Assembly: GCA_030600745.1 (NCBI GenBank)
Contig: JAUVLL010000003.1
Coordinates: 1 to 32,658 of the forward strand
Length of the DNA stretch: 32,658 nucleotides
Origin: Spirochaetaceae bacterium
GTDB lineage: Bacteria > Spirochaetota > Spirochaetia > B11-G9
Direction of reading: 5' to 3'
Notes under the pieces: generated by a model
What the model saw: only the letters and a program-made list of their open reading frames with translations
Told to the model about the DNA's origin: nothing
Databases searched by the model: none
Position numbers and translations under genes: made by a program
Part shown: piece after piece, positions 1 to 8,317 of the stretch
Layout of the letters: the number at the start of each line of letters is the position of its first letter
Position numbering within the stretch: position 1 is the stretch's first letter

Positions 1-952
1 GCAGAAGATGAATTGCAAACCCGGATATCTCCTTATCCAGATAGACTGCTATCATTTTACCATTTTTTTCTTTCGCTGTTTCGGGGAGGGTATTTACACC
101 ATTTCTTTTGAAATATGCAATGGCTCTTTCTATACTGTTTGTTCCAATGGCAATGTGACCATGTTCTCCCAAAAACTCTGTTTTCATTATTTCAAACTCT
201 GTTCCTGCAAAAATCGAACTGCTTCCCTCTTTGACAGGAAAGGAGAGTAAAGATGCAAAATCATCTGCAGCAGATTTAGCACTGCTTTCATTTTCTTCAT
301 TTATTCCAAGATGCATCAGTTCAAAACCAAGCATATTCATAACTGCTTCTTTAGTTATCTTTGTTATCTCTTCGAAATTACCGGAACTTATCATATCCGG
401 TTTAACCATCCATGTCCCACCGCAGGCCAGTACTCTTTCCGATGCAAGATAAGTGTTTAGATTCCCTGTATTAATGCCCCCTGTAGGCATGAATTTTAAA
501 TTTCCATAGGGAGAAGCCATTGAGTTTAACATAGAAAGCCCTCCGGAAGCTTCGGCAGGAAAAAACTTCAGAACTTTCAGATCCATTTTTAATGCCATCT
601 CTATTTGTGTTGGATTATTAACACCAGGAATTACTGGTATGTTATTGCTAATGCAGTAATCAACAACATCAGGATTAAAACCCGGAGCTACAATAAACTC
701 TGCCCCTGCACTAATAGCTTTTTCTACCTGATCTATCGTTAGAACAGTCCCTGCTCCCAGAAGCATATCAGGAAGCTCATTATGAATTCTCTTTATGGCC
801 TTCTCTGCTGCATCTGTACGAAAAGTAATTTCTGCAACAGGTAAACCACCCATAACCAGAGCTCTCCCCAGATTTACCGCATCATCTGCATCCATAATTT
901 TTACTACCGGGACAATCCCCAGCTCACCAATTCTTTCTTCCATTGTGTCCAT
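1..952 (-). CDS. eda: KDPG/KHG aldolase with C-terminal VOC-like domain (3' end outside window)
   Basis: Cleaves 2-keto-3-deoxy-6-phosphogluconate (or 4-hydroxy-2-oxoglutarate) to pyruvate plus an aldehyde in the cytoplasm. About residues 1-205 are a class I aldolase TIM barrel: EITFRT with the general-base Glu near residue 41, GAGTVL near 67, LKFFPAE with the Schiff-base Lys near 129, and the phosphate-binding PTGGI near 156. From about residue 208 (MLGFELMHLGI) there is a further segment of at least 110 residues that ordinary Eda proteins of about 210 residues lack; its GHIAIGTNSIERAIAYFKRNG stretch (split here: GHIAIGTNSIERAI then AYFKRNG) resembles a glyoxalase/VOC fold. The start ATG (950-952) follows AGGAG at a 10-base spacing. 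It is the last gene I see of the liv operon, 21 bp after lacI, so it probably supplies the final carbon-splitting step. Fusion assignment is from the sequence; the VOC call is by resemblance. Confidence 0.88.
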   Translation of the reverse strand, partial: MDTMEERIGELGIVPVVKIMDADDAVNLGRALVMGGLPVAEITFRTDAAEKAIKRIHNELPDMLLGAGTVLTIDQVEKAISAGAEFIVAPGFNPDVVDYCISNNIPVIPGVNNPTQIEMALKMDLKVLKFFPAEASGGLSMLNSMASPYGNLKFMPTGGINTGNLNTYLASERVLACGGTWMVKPDMISSGNFEEITKITKEAVMNMLGFELMHLGINEENESSAKSAADDFASLLSFPVKEGSSSIFAGTEFEIMKTEFLGEHGHIAIGTNSIERAIAYFKRNGVNTLPETAKEKNGKMIAVYLDKEISGFAIHLL

Positions 953-973
953 GTTTAATCCTTCTCCTAAAAA

Positions 974-2005
974 TTATCTTATTCTCTTCAAAGATTCTCG
1001 TTCAATAATTACTGAACGAAGATATATATGTTTTTCCTGTAGTTTTTCTCCATCAAGTAGTGTTTTAAGCATTCTAAATGCTAAAATACCTCTTCTATGT
1101 CCTTCCACTTTCTCTGTTGTAAGGGGTGGATGTATATACTTTGAAATAGGAATATTATCTACACCTACAACACTTATATCATCCGGAACTTTCATTCCTG
1201 CAGCGGTGACAGCTGCTATGAATGAGATGGCAATATCATCGGCAGAAGCTATTACTACAGACGGCTTTGTTTTAAGCTGAAGAAAATTGTCCGCACCTTT
1301 ACGCCCTGCATTTCCTGCATCAAGATCTTCAAAAACAAAATGCCAGTCACTGTTATATTCTATACCAGATTCATCCAGAGCAGTTTTTACACCATTCATT
1401 CTGTTTTTTACTGAAAGAATATCTGAAGAATTATCAATGGTTCCAATATTACTATGTCCCATAGAAATTACGTACATCGTAAAATCATATGCATTACTCT
1501 CATTACTGAATGAAACAGAAGGAAACCTCTCAAAAACTTCAGAGTAGTTCAGGAGCACAACAGGAATTTCAATATCACCGGGATTATCAATACTTTCCAA
1601 AGCTCTTTCAGTTTTCTTAAGCCCCATTACAATAAGCCCATCTACACTCTGGTCCTTCAATATTCGTGGCAGAGCATCGGTGCATTTCTCAACAATTACA
1701 GATACTTTTAATCCCATTTTATTCGCTTCAGAACTGATTCCCCGGAGTGTCTCCATGGAGATATAGTCAGTGAAATGATAATTGGGATTCAGATTTAAGA
1801 TTACGCCAATTGTTCCGGTGCTTCTGCCTCTTAGACTTCGGGCAGCAAGATTGGGAACGTAGCCTGTATCTTCAATAACTTTAAGAATTTTAAGGCGTTT
1901 GGATTCCTCCACAAAAGAGTTGCCTGTCAATACTCTCGATACAGTACTCTTTGAGACCCCTGCAATCCTGGCAATATCAGAAATAATAATATTTTTCTTT
2001 TCCAT
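974..2005 (-). CDS. LacI-family transcriptional regulator, probable local regulator of the liv catabolic operon
   Basis: 343 residues, the usual LacI length. The N-terminal helix-turn-helix reads IIISDIARIAGVSKSTVSRV (residues about 6-25), followed by the hinge segment NLAARSLRGRSTGTIGV and a periplasmic-binding-protein-like effector domain ending near SVVGVDNIPISKYIHPPLTT. It lies inside the nine-gene operon, 15 bp after the Gfo/Idh gene and 21 bp before eda. The two GAAATCGGTTTC sites flanking the livH/livK promoters have the classical LacI-family half-site pattern (GAAA-N-CG-N-TTTC), so I infer that this protein binds them and is autoregulated through the operon. The effector is unknown but is presumably the imported compound or a product. 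The region before its ATG has no strong Shine-Dalgarno sequence; a hairpin-forming inverted repeat sits there instead. Confidence 0.93.
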   Translation of the reverse strand: MEKKNIIISDIARIAGVSKSTVSRVLTGNSFVEESKRLKILKVIEDTGYVPNLAARSLRGRSTGTIGVILNLNPNYHFTDYISMETLRGISSEANKMGLKVSVIVEKCTDALPRILKDQSVDGLIVMGLKKTERALESIDNPGDIEIPVVLLNYSEVFERFPSVSFSNESNAYDFTMYVISMGHSNIGTIDNSSDILSVKNRMNGVKTALDESGIEYNSDWHFVFEDLDAGNAGRKGADNFLQLKTKPSVVIASADDIAISFIAAVTAAGMKVPDDISVVGVDNIPISKYIHPPLTTEKVEGHRRGILAFRMLKTLLDGEKLQEKHIYLRSVIIERESLKRIR

Positions 2006-2014
2006 CTGTTTTAT

Positions 2015-2033
2015 TGTTGATTATAAATCAACA
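2015..2033 (-). promoter_or_regulatory. Inverted repeat just upstream of lacI (hairpin or operator)
   Basis: Perfect 8-bp inverted repeat TGTTGATT/AATCAACA around a 3-base centre, covering the stop codon of the Gfo/Idh gene and ending about 10 bases before the lacI ATG. In mRNA it would form a small hairpin in front of a start codon that lacks a good ribosome-binding site, so it might lower lacI translation; it could equally be a protein-binding site. No experimental basis. Confidence 0.35.
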
Positions 2034-3067
2034 GCCTTTTTTTCTTTATTTGACTGATAAAGAGTATGAATTATTTTCAAGGCATTTAATCCTGTTTCTG
2101 CCGTTGTCCCTGGCTGTTGTGCAGAACTGCCTTCAACACAGTCCAGAAAATGTTTCATCTCATCCTTATACCCCAGTGATTCATGTTCATTTACTGCAGG
2201 TTTTGTCCACCCTTTTGTTGTATCTGCTTTTTCCACTGCATATTTAAACCCGTTCCTCGAATAAACAGTTAGAGGATTCCCAAAGGTCATATCCACTTTA
2301 AGTACCCCTTCTGTTCCATAGAACTCCACAATATCATCCATTCCGCCAGTAGTAATATAATTAGCTTCTATAAGAACACGTGGTCCATTTGTGTAGGTTA
2401 AAATACCTATTCCCCAGTCTTCTCCTTCCATTTTTTTATGAACAAAATTTCCATCAAGACCATCTGTACATACACCAACAATAGAGTCGGGCATTCCAAA
2501 AAGATCGTAAAAGAAAGTGGCTGCATGAATACCAAGATGAACAACAGCACCCCCTCCGCAAAACTTAATTGTCTGGGCAAAGGGAGAATGGGAGCCGTTA
2601 TGGGTTTCCTTCCCCTTGCAGTAAAGAAGGGTGCCAATTCCACCTTCATCTATTATCTCTTTAGCCCTGACAAGAGCAGGGGCAAAAATCCAATCCTCAG
2701 CATAAAAATAGATGCGCCCTGTTTTTTTCTGAACTGTTGCAACCTTCTCTGCATCTTCTATGGTTGTGGCCATGGGTTTTTCACAGATAACATGTTTTCC
2801 CGCTTCCATAGCTGCTATAGCCACTTCTGCATGAAGAAAGTTAGGCAGACATATATCGATAACATCTATATCCGGATCAGAAAGCATCTTCTGGTAAGTA
2901 TCATAATCTTTTCCGACGCTATATTTTCCCTTGTAGGCAGTCCTTGTTTTCTCATCCAGATCTGCAATCGCGTATATATCGGCATTATGCATGGTTTTCC
3001 ACATATCCCCATGGAATTCTCCTGCAAATTTTGCGCCGACTATCCCTATTTTGATTCTGGTGCTCAT
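2021..3067 (-). CDS. Gfo/Idh/MocA-family NAD(P)-dependent oxidoreductase
   Basis: 348 residues, typical of the glucose-fructose oxidoreductase / inositol dehydrogenase / rhizopine (MocA) family. The Rossmann fold starts with KIGIVGAKFAGEFHGDM; IDVIDICLPNFLHAEVAI and the EKPMATT motif (near residue 96) complete the cofactor domain. The C-terminal sheet domain contains GGGAVVHLGIHAATFFYDLFG, where His and the following residues are in the substrate site of the family. It oxidises or reduces a sugar, cyclitol or related polyol in the cytoplasm; the exact substrate cannot be read. Its start overlaps the end of the PreA-like gene by 4 bp (ATGA type), so translation is coupled. Only about superfamily-level similarity to the second Gfo/Idh gene at 19867. 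Confidence 0.92.
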   Translation of the reverse strand: MSTRIKIGIVGAKFAGEFHGDMWKTMHNADIYAIADLDEKTRTAYKGKYSVGKDYDTYQKMLSDPDIDVIDICLPNFLHAEVAIAAMEAGKHVICEKPMATTIEDAEKVATVQKKTGRIYFYAEDWIFAPALVRAKEIIDEGGIGTLLYCKGKETHNGSHSPFAQTIKFCGGGAVVHLGIHAATFFYDLFGMPDSIVGVCTDGLDGNFVHKKMEGEDWGIGILTYTNGPRVLIEANYITTGGMDDIVEFYGTEGVLKVDMTFGNPLTVYSRNGFKYAVEKADTTKGWTKPAVNEHESLGYKDEMKHFLDCVEGSSAQQPGTTAETGLNALKIIHTLYQSNKEKKAVDL

Positions 3068-4281
3068 TCCGTATCTCCCTTTTTAACCATAGTAATTGCG
3101 CTTGTTGGACAAATATCTACACAGGTAGAACAGCCCATACAGGTTTTTGATTTTATTGTAGTCACCTTAACAGGGTGGGTTATTGCAGTGCAGTGTCCAA
3201 TTTTCCAGCAAAGACCGCAGGATGTACATCTATCAAGATCAACTACTGCATATCCCTCATCAATCTTTAAATCTTTTGCAGCCTTTATATTCTGAAGAAG
3301 TAGATCTCTAAAATCACTTATTTTATTATAACTCATATCAGACATATACTGTTTTAACTCATCAATCAATTTCGGCAGCCATGCAAATCCCCGAAGCATT
3401 GTTTCTGTACATATCCAGAGGGCATCTGCTCCAAGCATAATATGTTCAACAGCGGATTGAAGATCATGAATACCGCCGGAATTTAAAAGTGTTGGATTGG
3501 GACCAAGAAGGCTTCTCATTTCATAGATGTCACGTAATGCTAAGGGACGTATCCATGGACCGGAAAGACAACCTAGTGTAATATTGCTTTGAAGACGGAA
3601 TATTGTTCCCATAGGATTTCTAATATCAATATCGGGAATACCAAGCCTGCTGGCAGTCCCTCCTACAGCATCAGCACCTGCCTCAATGCAGGCCCGGGCA
3701 GATTTTGCAATTTCACCGCCTTCGGGAGTTATTTTTACAAGAACTGGAATAGAAACGCTATCTTTTACTATTTCAACTATCTCTTTTAATGCTTCCGGTT
3801 CTTTCCCTAAACTGGCTCCTGTCAGCTGGACAGAGCTGTCACCGGTTGTTTCGGTGTTAAAAGACATATTTGGACAGCACATATTAAGTTCAATTATGTC
3901 TGAACCTGCATCTTCAAATTGCTTTGCAAGTCTTCCCCACCCTTCAGGATCGGGTCCATCATAGGTCAGATTAGGAATAAGCGCTATATCCTTAACTATC
4001 TTTCTGGCCTCTTCCAATAATTTGAGACCTTCCCCTGTAGTAAGGCGTTTTTCTGCAGAAAAAATATTATATCCCTTTTTTTTAAGCCATCTGTATCTGG
4101 GGGGAAGGCTTATGTAGGGTTCAGGATCTATAACCAGTTTCATGGAAACACCTGCCCATCCACTATCCTCTGCAGCACGAATTTGATCAAGATTTTTTAC
4201 AGTTGGACCGGAGCCTACAATAAAGGGATTTTTTAATGTCACATCACCAATTTTTACGGATAGATCTACAGTTTTACTCAT
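3064..4281 (-). CDS. PreA-like dihydropyrimidine dehydrogenase / dihydroorotate-oxidase-type flavoprotein with two Fe-S motifs
   Basis: 405 residues. Residues about 5-320 form an FMN-binding TIM barrel of the dihydroorotate dehydrogenase type (LKNPFIVGSGP at the start, IIELNMCCPNMSFN around the active-site Cys, then LLNSGGIHDLQSAVEHIMLGA for phosphate binding). The C-terminal 55 residues are a ferredoxin-like domain: CTSCGLCWKIGHC is a C-x2-C-x2-C-x5-C variant and CMGCSTCVDICP is the classical C-x2-C-x2-C-x3-C-P motif. PreA homologues reduce uracil/thymine together with a separate FAD/NADH subunit (PreT). No PreT gene and no dihydropyrimidinase or ureidopropionase is in this operon, so pyrimidine breakdown is not established; reduction of another unsaturated ring or enone is as likely. 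It lies 14 bp after the amidohydrolase gene. Confidence 0.88.
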   Translation of the reverse strand: MSKTVDLSVKIGDVTLKNPFIVGSGPTVKNLDQIRAAEDSGWAGVSMKLVIDPEPYISLPPRYRWLKKKGYNIFSAEKRLTTGEGLKLLEEARKIVKDIALIPNLTYDGPDPEGWGRLAKQFEDAGSDIIELNMCCPNMSFNTETTGDSSVQLTGASLGKEPEALKEIVEIVKDSVSIPVLVKITPEGGEIAKSARACIEAGADAVGGTASRLGIPDIDIRNPMGTIFRLQSNITLGCLSGPWIRPLALRDIYEMRSLLGPNPTLLNSGGIHDLQSAVEHIMLGADALWICTETMLRGFAWLPKLIDELKQYMSDMSYNKISDFRDLLLQNIKAAKDLKIDEGYAVVDLDRCTSCGLCWKIGHCTAITHPVKVTTIKSKTCMGCSTCVDICPTSAITMVKKGDTE

Positions 4282-4295
4282 GAAGCTTTCTCCTG

Positions 4296-5957
4296 CTAAG
4301 CCTGGAAAACAACTTTTCCTCCAAGAACTGTTGTTTTGACTTTTATGTTTTTAATGGTATTTTCATTACAGAATAGATAATCAGTATCAAGAATAAGCAT
4401 ATCGGCAAGTTTGCCAGGTTCTATGGATCCTTTAATACTCTCTTCACCTGTGGAGTAAGCTCCGGCAATGGTATACAATCGGAGTGCTTCTTCTCTTGTA
4501 ATTGTTTCTTTTCTATTGATAATTCGTCCATCTTCCACTTCCCTTGTAATCATAGTCTGAATAGACAGAAATGGATTGTAGGGATTTATTGAGCGAATAG
4601 AATCAAACTTTACCATATGGTCCGATCCTCCGGCAAGTTTTACATTTGAATCAAGCATCGAACGTAGGGGCAGAAACTTATCCCGGTATTCTTTCCCCAG
4701 AATATATTCAATATAGGAAGCATCCTTATACAGCCAGGCAATTTGAAACTCTATAATAACTCCCAGTTTTGCTGCCCTCTTTATTGCAGCAGAATCAAAG
4801 AAGTTCCCATGAATTACAGACCAGCGCAATTTTTTTATCTTTTTAATTTTATCTGCTTTCTCATAAGCAGTAAGAAGCATCTCCAGAGCTTTGTCTCCAA
4901 TACAGTGTGCTGTAAACTTCCAGTTATACTTTACTGCAGCCATGGCAATCTCTGTTAGCTGCTCCTGTGTGTAATTGAGATGCCCATAATAGTCGCTTCC
5001 GTCAAATCCGAATATTCCCTGACATTTTTTACCCCAGGGTTTATTTATTGCTGCAGTGCCTGTTAAAATGCCTCCATCCAGAAATATTTTTAAAGGACCT
5101 GTTCGAACAAATTCATCTCCATATCCGGTTCTATTCTTCATTTCTGCAACAACACTCTCTGCTGATTGACCGGAGGTCTTGAAATCCGGGATATGACACA
5201 TATTCACCCGGACATTCAGGCGGCCTTCTTTTTTCAGGGTCAGGTACTGTCCGTAATCCGAATCCTTGACCATCCCGTCGGTGATGCTTGTAATTCCGAC
5301 ATGATTGTACCGGTTCAGCATGGTCTCAAGATTCTCTGTTGTTAATGCATTCCCGGCCTTCTTATTCCTGTTGCACCCCAGAATAGGAAAAAGTTCCGGG
5401 CGTATAATGCCCAGAGGATTCCCGGTTTCCGGATCGGTCAGGATTCCCGGATGCAGTTTCTCTGTCAGAAGCCCGGAGTCCCGGAGTGCCCTGGTATTCA
5501 CCATACCGCTATAGGTTCCATCCAGAAAAAGGGGATGATCAGGGGCAAGAGAATCCAGATCTGCCAAAAGAGGGTACTTCCTCTCACGGGTTCTGGTAAT
5601 AAAAAATTTCGGATGGATAATCCATTCACCCGGTTTTTTCAAGGAGACTTCCGTCTCTATCCAGGCCAGGAGTTCTTCCCTGGTATGGATATCCGGAATT
5701 TCTCCCGAAACTTCACTTACCGCAGCCATGGTGGGATGAAGATGGGAATCATTTAAACCAGGAATAATAGTAGAGCCTTCGAGGTCTATCAGTACAGTGT
5801 TATCTGAAGCTAAAGAGAGCACATCAGTATCAGATCCAACAGTCAGAAATCTATCTTTCGAGACAGCAAGTGCCTGTGCAATGCTAAAATTTGCATCTAC
5901 AGTAACTATTTTGCCATTATAATAGATTGTATCCGGATTAGAGACATTTGGAACCAT
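4296..5957 (-). CDS. YtcJ-like metal-dependent amidohydrolase (amidohydrolase family 3)
   Basis: 553 residues, normal for the YtcJ/NfdA group, which contains N-substituted formamide deformylase and many uncharacterised hydrolases. Seen: N-terminal strand TIYYNGKIVTVDANFSIAQA; IPGLNDSHLHPTMAA with the HxH metal ligands near residues 72-74; KFTAHCIGDKALE and WSVIHGNFF supplying the further His ligands; and LAGGSDHMV with the catalytic Asp. The C-terminus (SIEPGKLADMLILDTDYLF) closes the small beta-sandwich. It hydrolyses a C-N bond, usually an amide, in the cytoplasm. It follows livF by 2 bp, so it is presumably the first enzyme acting on the imported compound; I infer an amide- or acyl-containing substrate. 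No signal peptide is visible. Confidence 0.9.
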   Translation of the reverse strand: MVPNVSNPDTIYYNGKIVTVDANFSIAQALAVSKDRFLTVGSDTDVLSLASDNTVLIDLEGSTIIPGLNDSHLHPTMAAVSEVSGEIPDIHTREELLAWIETEVSLKKPGEWIIHPKFFITRTRERKYPLLADLDSLAPDHPLFLDGTYSGMVNTRALRDSGLLTEKLHPGILTDPETGNPLGIIRPELFPILGCNRNKKAGNALTTENLETMLNRYNHVGITSITDGMVKDSDYGQYLTLKKEGRLNVRVNMCHIPDFKTSGQSAESVVAEMKNRTGYGDEFVRTGPLKIFLDGGILTGTAAINKPWGKKCQGIFGFDGSDYYGHLNYTQEQLTEIAMAAVKYNWKFTAHCIGDKALEMLLTAYEKADKIKKIKKLRWSVIHGNFFDSAAIKRAAKLGVIIEFQIAWLYKDASYIEYILGKEYRDKFLPLRSMLDSNVKLAGGSDHMVKFDSIRSINPYNPFLSIQTMITREVEDGRIINRKETITREEALRLYTIAGAYSTGEESIKGSIEPGKLADMLILDTDYLFCNENTIKNIKVKTTVLGGKVVFQA

Positions 5958-5959
5958 TC

Positions 5960-6667
5960 CTACTCTGTTCCTCCCAGGTAAGCTCTTTTAACTACAGGGT
6001 CATCCATAATTAGTCTACCTTCCCCTTCTGCAACTATCCTGCCTGTTTCCATTACATAGGCATAATCAGAAATCGAAAGGGCTTTCCGGGCATTCTGTTC
6101 TACAAGAAGTATTGTTAATCCTTCGTTATTTAATTTCTGAAGAAGCTCAAAGATCTCCAGTACAATAAGGGGTGCAAGACCAAGAGATGGCTCATCAAGG
6201 AGAAGAATTTTGGGCTCTGACATAAGAGCTCTGCCAATGGCCAGCATCTGCTGTTCTCCCCCTGAAAGAGTTCCGCCACCCTGATTTCCCCTTTCTTTAA
6301 GAATAGGGAACCAGCTATAAACTTTTTCAAGACTTTTTTCAGTTTGTTTTTTACTCTTAATCCTATAGGCACCAAGAATTAAATTCTCATAAACAGAAAT
6401 TGAGGGGAAAATTCGCCTCCCTTCAGGGACCTGCACAACTCCACGATTAACTATTTTTCTTGGTTTTGTAATAAGGCTCTCATTATCCAGAAGAATTTTA
6501 CCGGATTTAGGGGAGACCATTCCGCTTATTGAATTTATTGTGGTTGATTTACCAGCTCCATTAGCACCGACTATACTAACTATCTGGCCCTTTTGCAGCT
6601 TTAATGAAATACCATGCAAAGCTGTAATTCCACCATATGTAACTACTAAATCTTTAACTTCCAACAT
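5960..6667 (-). CDS. livF: Branched-chain-amino-acid-type ABC transporter ATP-binding protein LivF
   Basis: 235 residues, standard for LivF. Walker A GANGAGKST near residue 34, the ABC signature LSGGEQQMLAIGRAL near 135, Walker B ILLLDEPSLGLAP with catalytic Glu, and the switch His replaced by the usual LLVEQNARKAL region of this subfamily. One of two ATPases that power the LivH/LivM permease pair at the inner membrane. ATG-TTG start; 3 bp from livG upstream and 2 bp from the amidohydrolase downstream, so it belongs to the same transcript. LivFGHM importers also carry amides, urea and short aromatic compounds, so the name does not fix the substrate. Confidence 0.95.
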   Translation of the reverse strand: MLEVKDLVVTYGGITALHGISLKLQKGQIVSIVGANGAGKSTTINSISGMVSPKSGKILLDNESLITKPRKIVNRGVVQVPEGRRIFPSISVYENLILGAYRIKSKKQTEKSLEKVYSWFPILKERGNQGGGTLSGGEQQMLAIGRALMSEPKILLLDEPSLGLAPLIVLEIFELLQKLNNEGLTILLVEQNARKALSISDYAYVMETGRIVAEGEGRLIMDDPVVKRAYLGGTE

Positions 6668-6670
6668 CTA

Positions 6671-7435
6671 TTATACCTCATCTCCAAGATATGCCTGTAG
6701 TACTTTCTCATTTTTTCTAATCTCTTCAGGTTTCCCCTCTGCAATCTTCTGACCAAAGTCAAGAACATGAATCCTGGTACAAATTTTCATTACAAGCTCC
6801 ATGTGATGTTCCACAAGGATAATGGAAAGTTTCTGCTCTTCCTGTATTCTGGATATCAAATCAATTAGATCATGGATTTCCTGAGGGTTTAACCCGGCAG
6901 CCGGTTCATCGAGCAGGACAAGCTTAGGGTTCACTATCAATGCTCTGGCAAATTCCAGCCTTCGACGCAAACCATAGGCAAGACTGTCAGGTTTATAATT
7001 TTTGTACTTTTCAAGTCCAAAATCAGTCAGATAGCTCATTGCAAACTCATGAACCTCTTTTTCAACTCTTCTTACTTTTCCGCTATTGATCATCTGCTGC
7101 CAGAAGTTATACTCAGTTTTAAACCCATAAGCTACTTTGAGATTATCTATTACATTTAAATTGTTGAATAACCTAATATTCTGAAATGTTCTGGATATCC
7201 CCATCCTTGTACGTTCAAAAGAACTGTTTTTTGTAATATTATTTCCATTAAAAAAAACCTTACCGGAACTCAGCTGCTGGACTCCGGAAATAAGGTTGAA
7301 TATTGTAGTTTTCCCTGCTCCATTTGGTCCGATAATTCCTGTAATAATATTATCATTCTGGATCATGGAGTAATCTTTTACAGCCTGAACTCCGCCAAAA
7401 TTCTTTGATATTGAATCAACTTTTAAAACCTCCAT
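6671..7435 (-). CDS. livG: Branched-chain-amino-acid-type ABC transporter ATP-binding protein LivG
   Basis: 254 residues. Walker A GPNGAGKTT near residue 36, Q-loop ISRTFQNIRLF, a LivG-type signature LAYGLRRRLEFARAL (this family has LAYG or LPYG in place of LSGG), Walker B LVLLDEPAAGLNP and switch VEHHMELVM. It has the C-terminal extension GQKIAEGKPEEIRKNEKVLQAYLG typical of LivG. Partner of LivF in the ATPase heterodimer. The stop codon is next to the livF start (3 bp) and its start abuts the livM stop with no gap. Confidence 0.95.
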   Translation of the reverse strand: MEVLKVDSISKNFGGVQAVKDYSMIQNDNIITGIIGPNGAGKTTIFNLISGVQQLSSGKVFFNGNNITKNSSFERTRMGISRTFQNIRLFNNLNVIDNLKVAYGFKTEYNFWQQMINSGKVRRVEKEVHEFAMSYLTDFGLEKYKNYKPDSLAYGLRRRLEFARALIVNPKLVLLDEPAAGLNPQEIHDLIDLISRIQEEQKLSIILVEHHMELVMKICTRIHVLDFGQKIAEGKPEEIRKNEKVLQAYLGDEV

Positions 7436-8308
7436 CTATTTACCCTCCTTTGAAGTGGGTAGACGATGAATAAGAAAACGGAAAATCTTAGTAATTGAAA
7501 ATTCCCAGTTCCCAAATAATCCTTTTTCTCTGAACAATATTACAAGAATTACAATAAAACCAAGAATAACATCTCTCCACACATTGGCAAATCTGAATAC
7601 TTCCCCAAATGTGTAGTAAATAACAGATGTTAAAAAAGCACCCGTAAGGGAGTTTAATCCACCTACAAATACAATGATTATAAGTTTTGCAGATTCAATC
7701 CAGTTAAAAAGATTAGGTTCAATAAACATAATATTGAAGGCATACAAAGCACCGGCATAGGCACTTACAGCAGCAGAAAGCATAAAAACCTTCATTTTGT
7801 GGGAAAATACGTTTATACCTATTGCAGAAGCAGCTAACTCATCATCTTTAATGGCAATACAGTTTTTCCCAAAACGTGTTTTTTTTAAATTACTCATAAA
7901 CAACAGAATAACCAGTACGGATATACTTATTGTCGGTAGTCTTACATACTTTGGAATACCTGCAATACCCATTGCACCGCCTGTAAGCTGGGCAGTCCAC
8001 AACAATAATCCCCGCATCATTTCACTGAAACCAAATGTAATAAGGAGAAAATAATCTTTTCTTAATCTGAGTGTTGGTAATCCTATCAGAGCACCCACAG
8101 CAATACCCAGAAGAACTGCAAAAATAATAGCAATAACAGGATTAAAACCAAATTTTAAATAGCTGATAGCAGCCGTATAAGCTCCAAGAACAATAAAAGC
8201 GCCCTGTCCAAGTGAAAATAAACCGGTTAATCCGGTTAAAGGATAAATCCAAATAACAAAAATTGTATATAGAAGTGTTATTTCAAGAACTCTTGCATAA
8301 AACATCAT
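7436..8308 (-). CDS. livM: Branched-chain-amino-acid-type ABC transporter permease LivM
   Basis: 290 residues, almost entirely hydrophobic, with about eight to ten predicted membrane helices. Family signatures: LTGLTGLFSLGQGAFIVLGAY near the N-terminus, DELAASAIGINVFSHKMKVF (the EAA-like coupling loop that docks on the ATPase; fully FGKNCIAIKDDE before it), and FVGGLNSLTGAFLTSVIYY near the C-terminus. Two adjacent ATG codons occur at the start; the first is used here. It is at the short end of LivM lengths because it lacks the extra N-terminal helices present in the E. coli protein. It sits between livH (9 bp gap) and livG (0 bp). Confidence 0.94.
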   Translation of the reverse strand: MMFYARVLEITLLYTIFVIWIYPLTGLTGLFSLGQGAFIVLGAYTAAISYLKFGFNPVIAIIFAVLLGIAVGALIGLPTLRLRKDYFLLITFGFSEMMRGLLLWTAQLTGGAMGIAGIPKYVRLPTISISVLVILLFMSNLKKTRFGKNCIAIKDDELAASAIGINVFSHKMKVFMLSAAVSAYAGALYAFNIMFIEPNLFNWIESAKLIIIVFVGGLNSLTGAFLTSVIYYTFGEVFRFANVWRDVILGFIVILVILFREKGLFGNWEFSITKIFRFLIHRLPTSKEGK

Positions 8309-8317
8309 ATCTGACTC

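Noticed and set aside
795-1280. 161-codon open frame on the plus strand
   Set aside because: Covers the ends of eda and lacI in reverse; low-complexity Ser/Ile-rich product with no start signal.
2438-3295. 285-codon open frame on the plus strand
   Set aside because: It lies antisense to the Gfo/Idh and PreA-like genes, has no family motifs, is rich in Cys/Phe/Ile from reverse reading, and no ribosome-binding site supports it.
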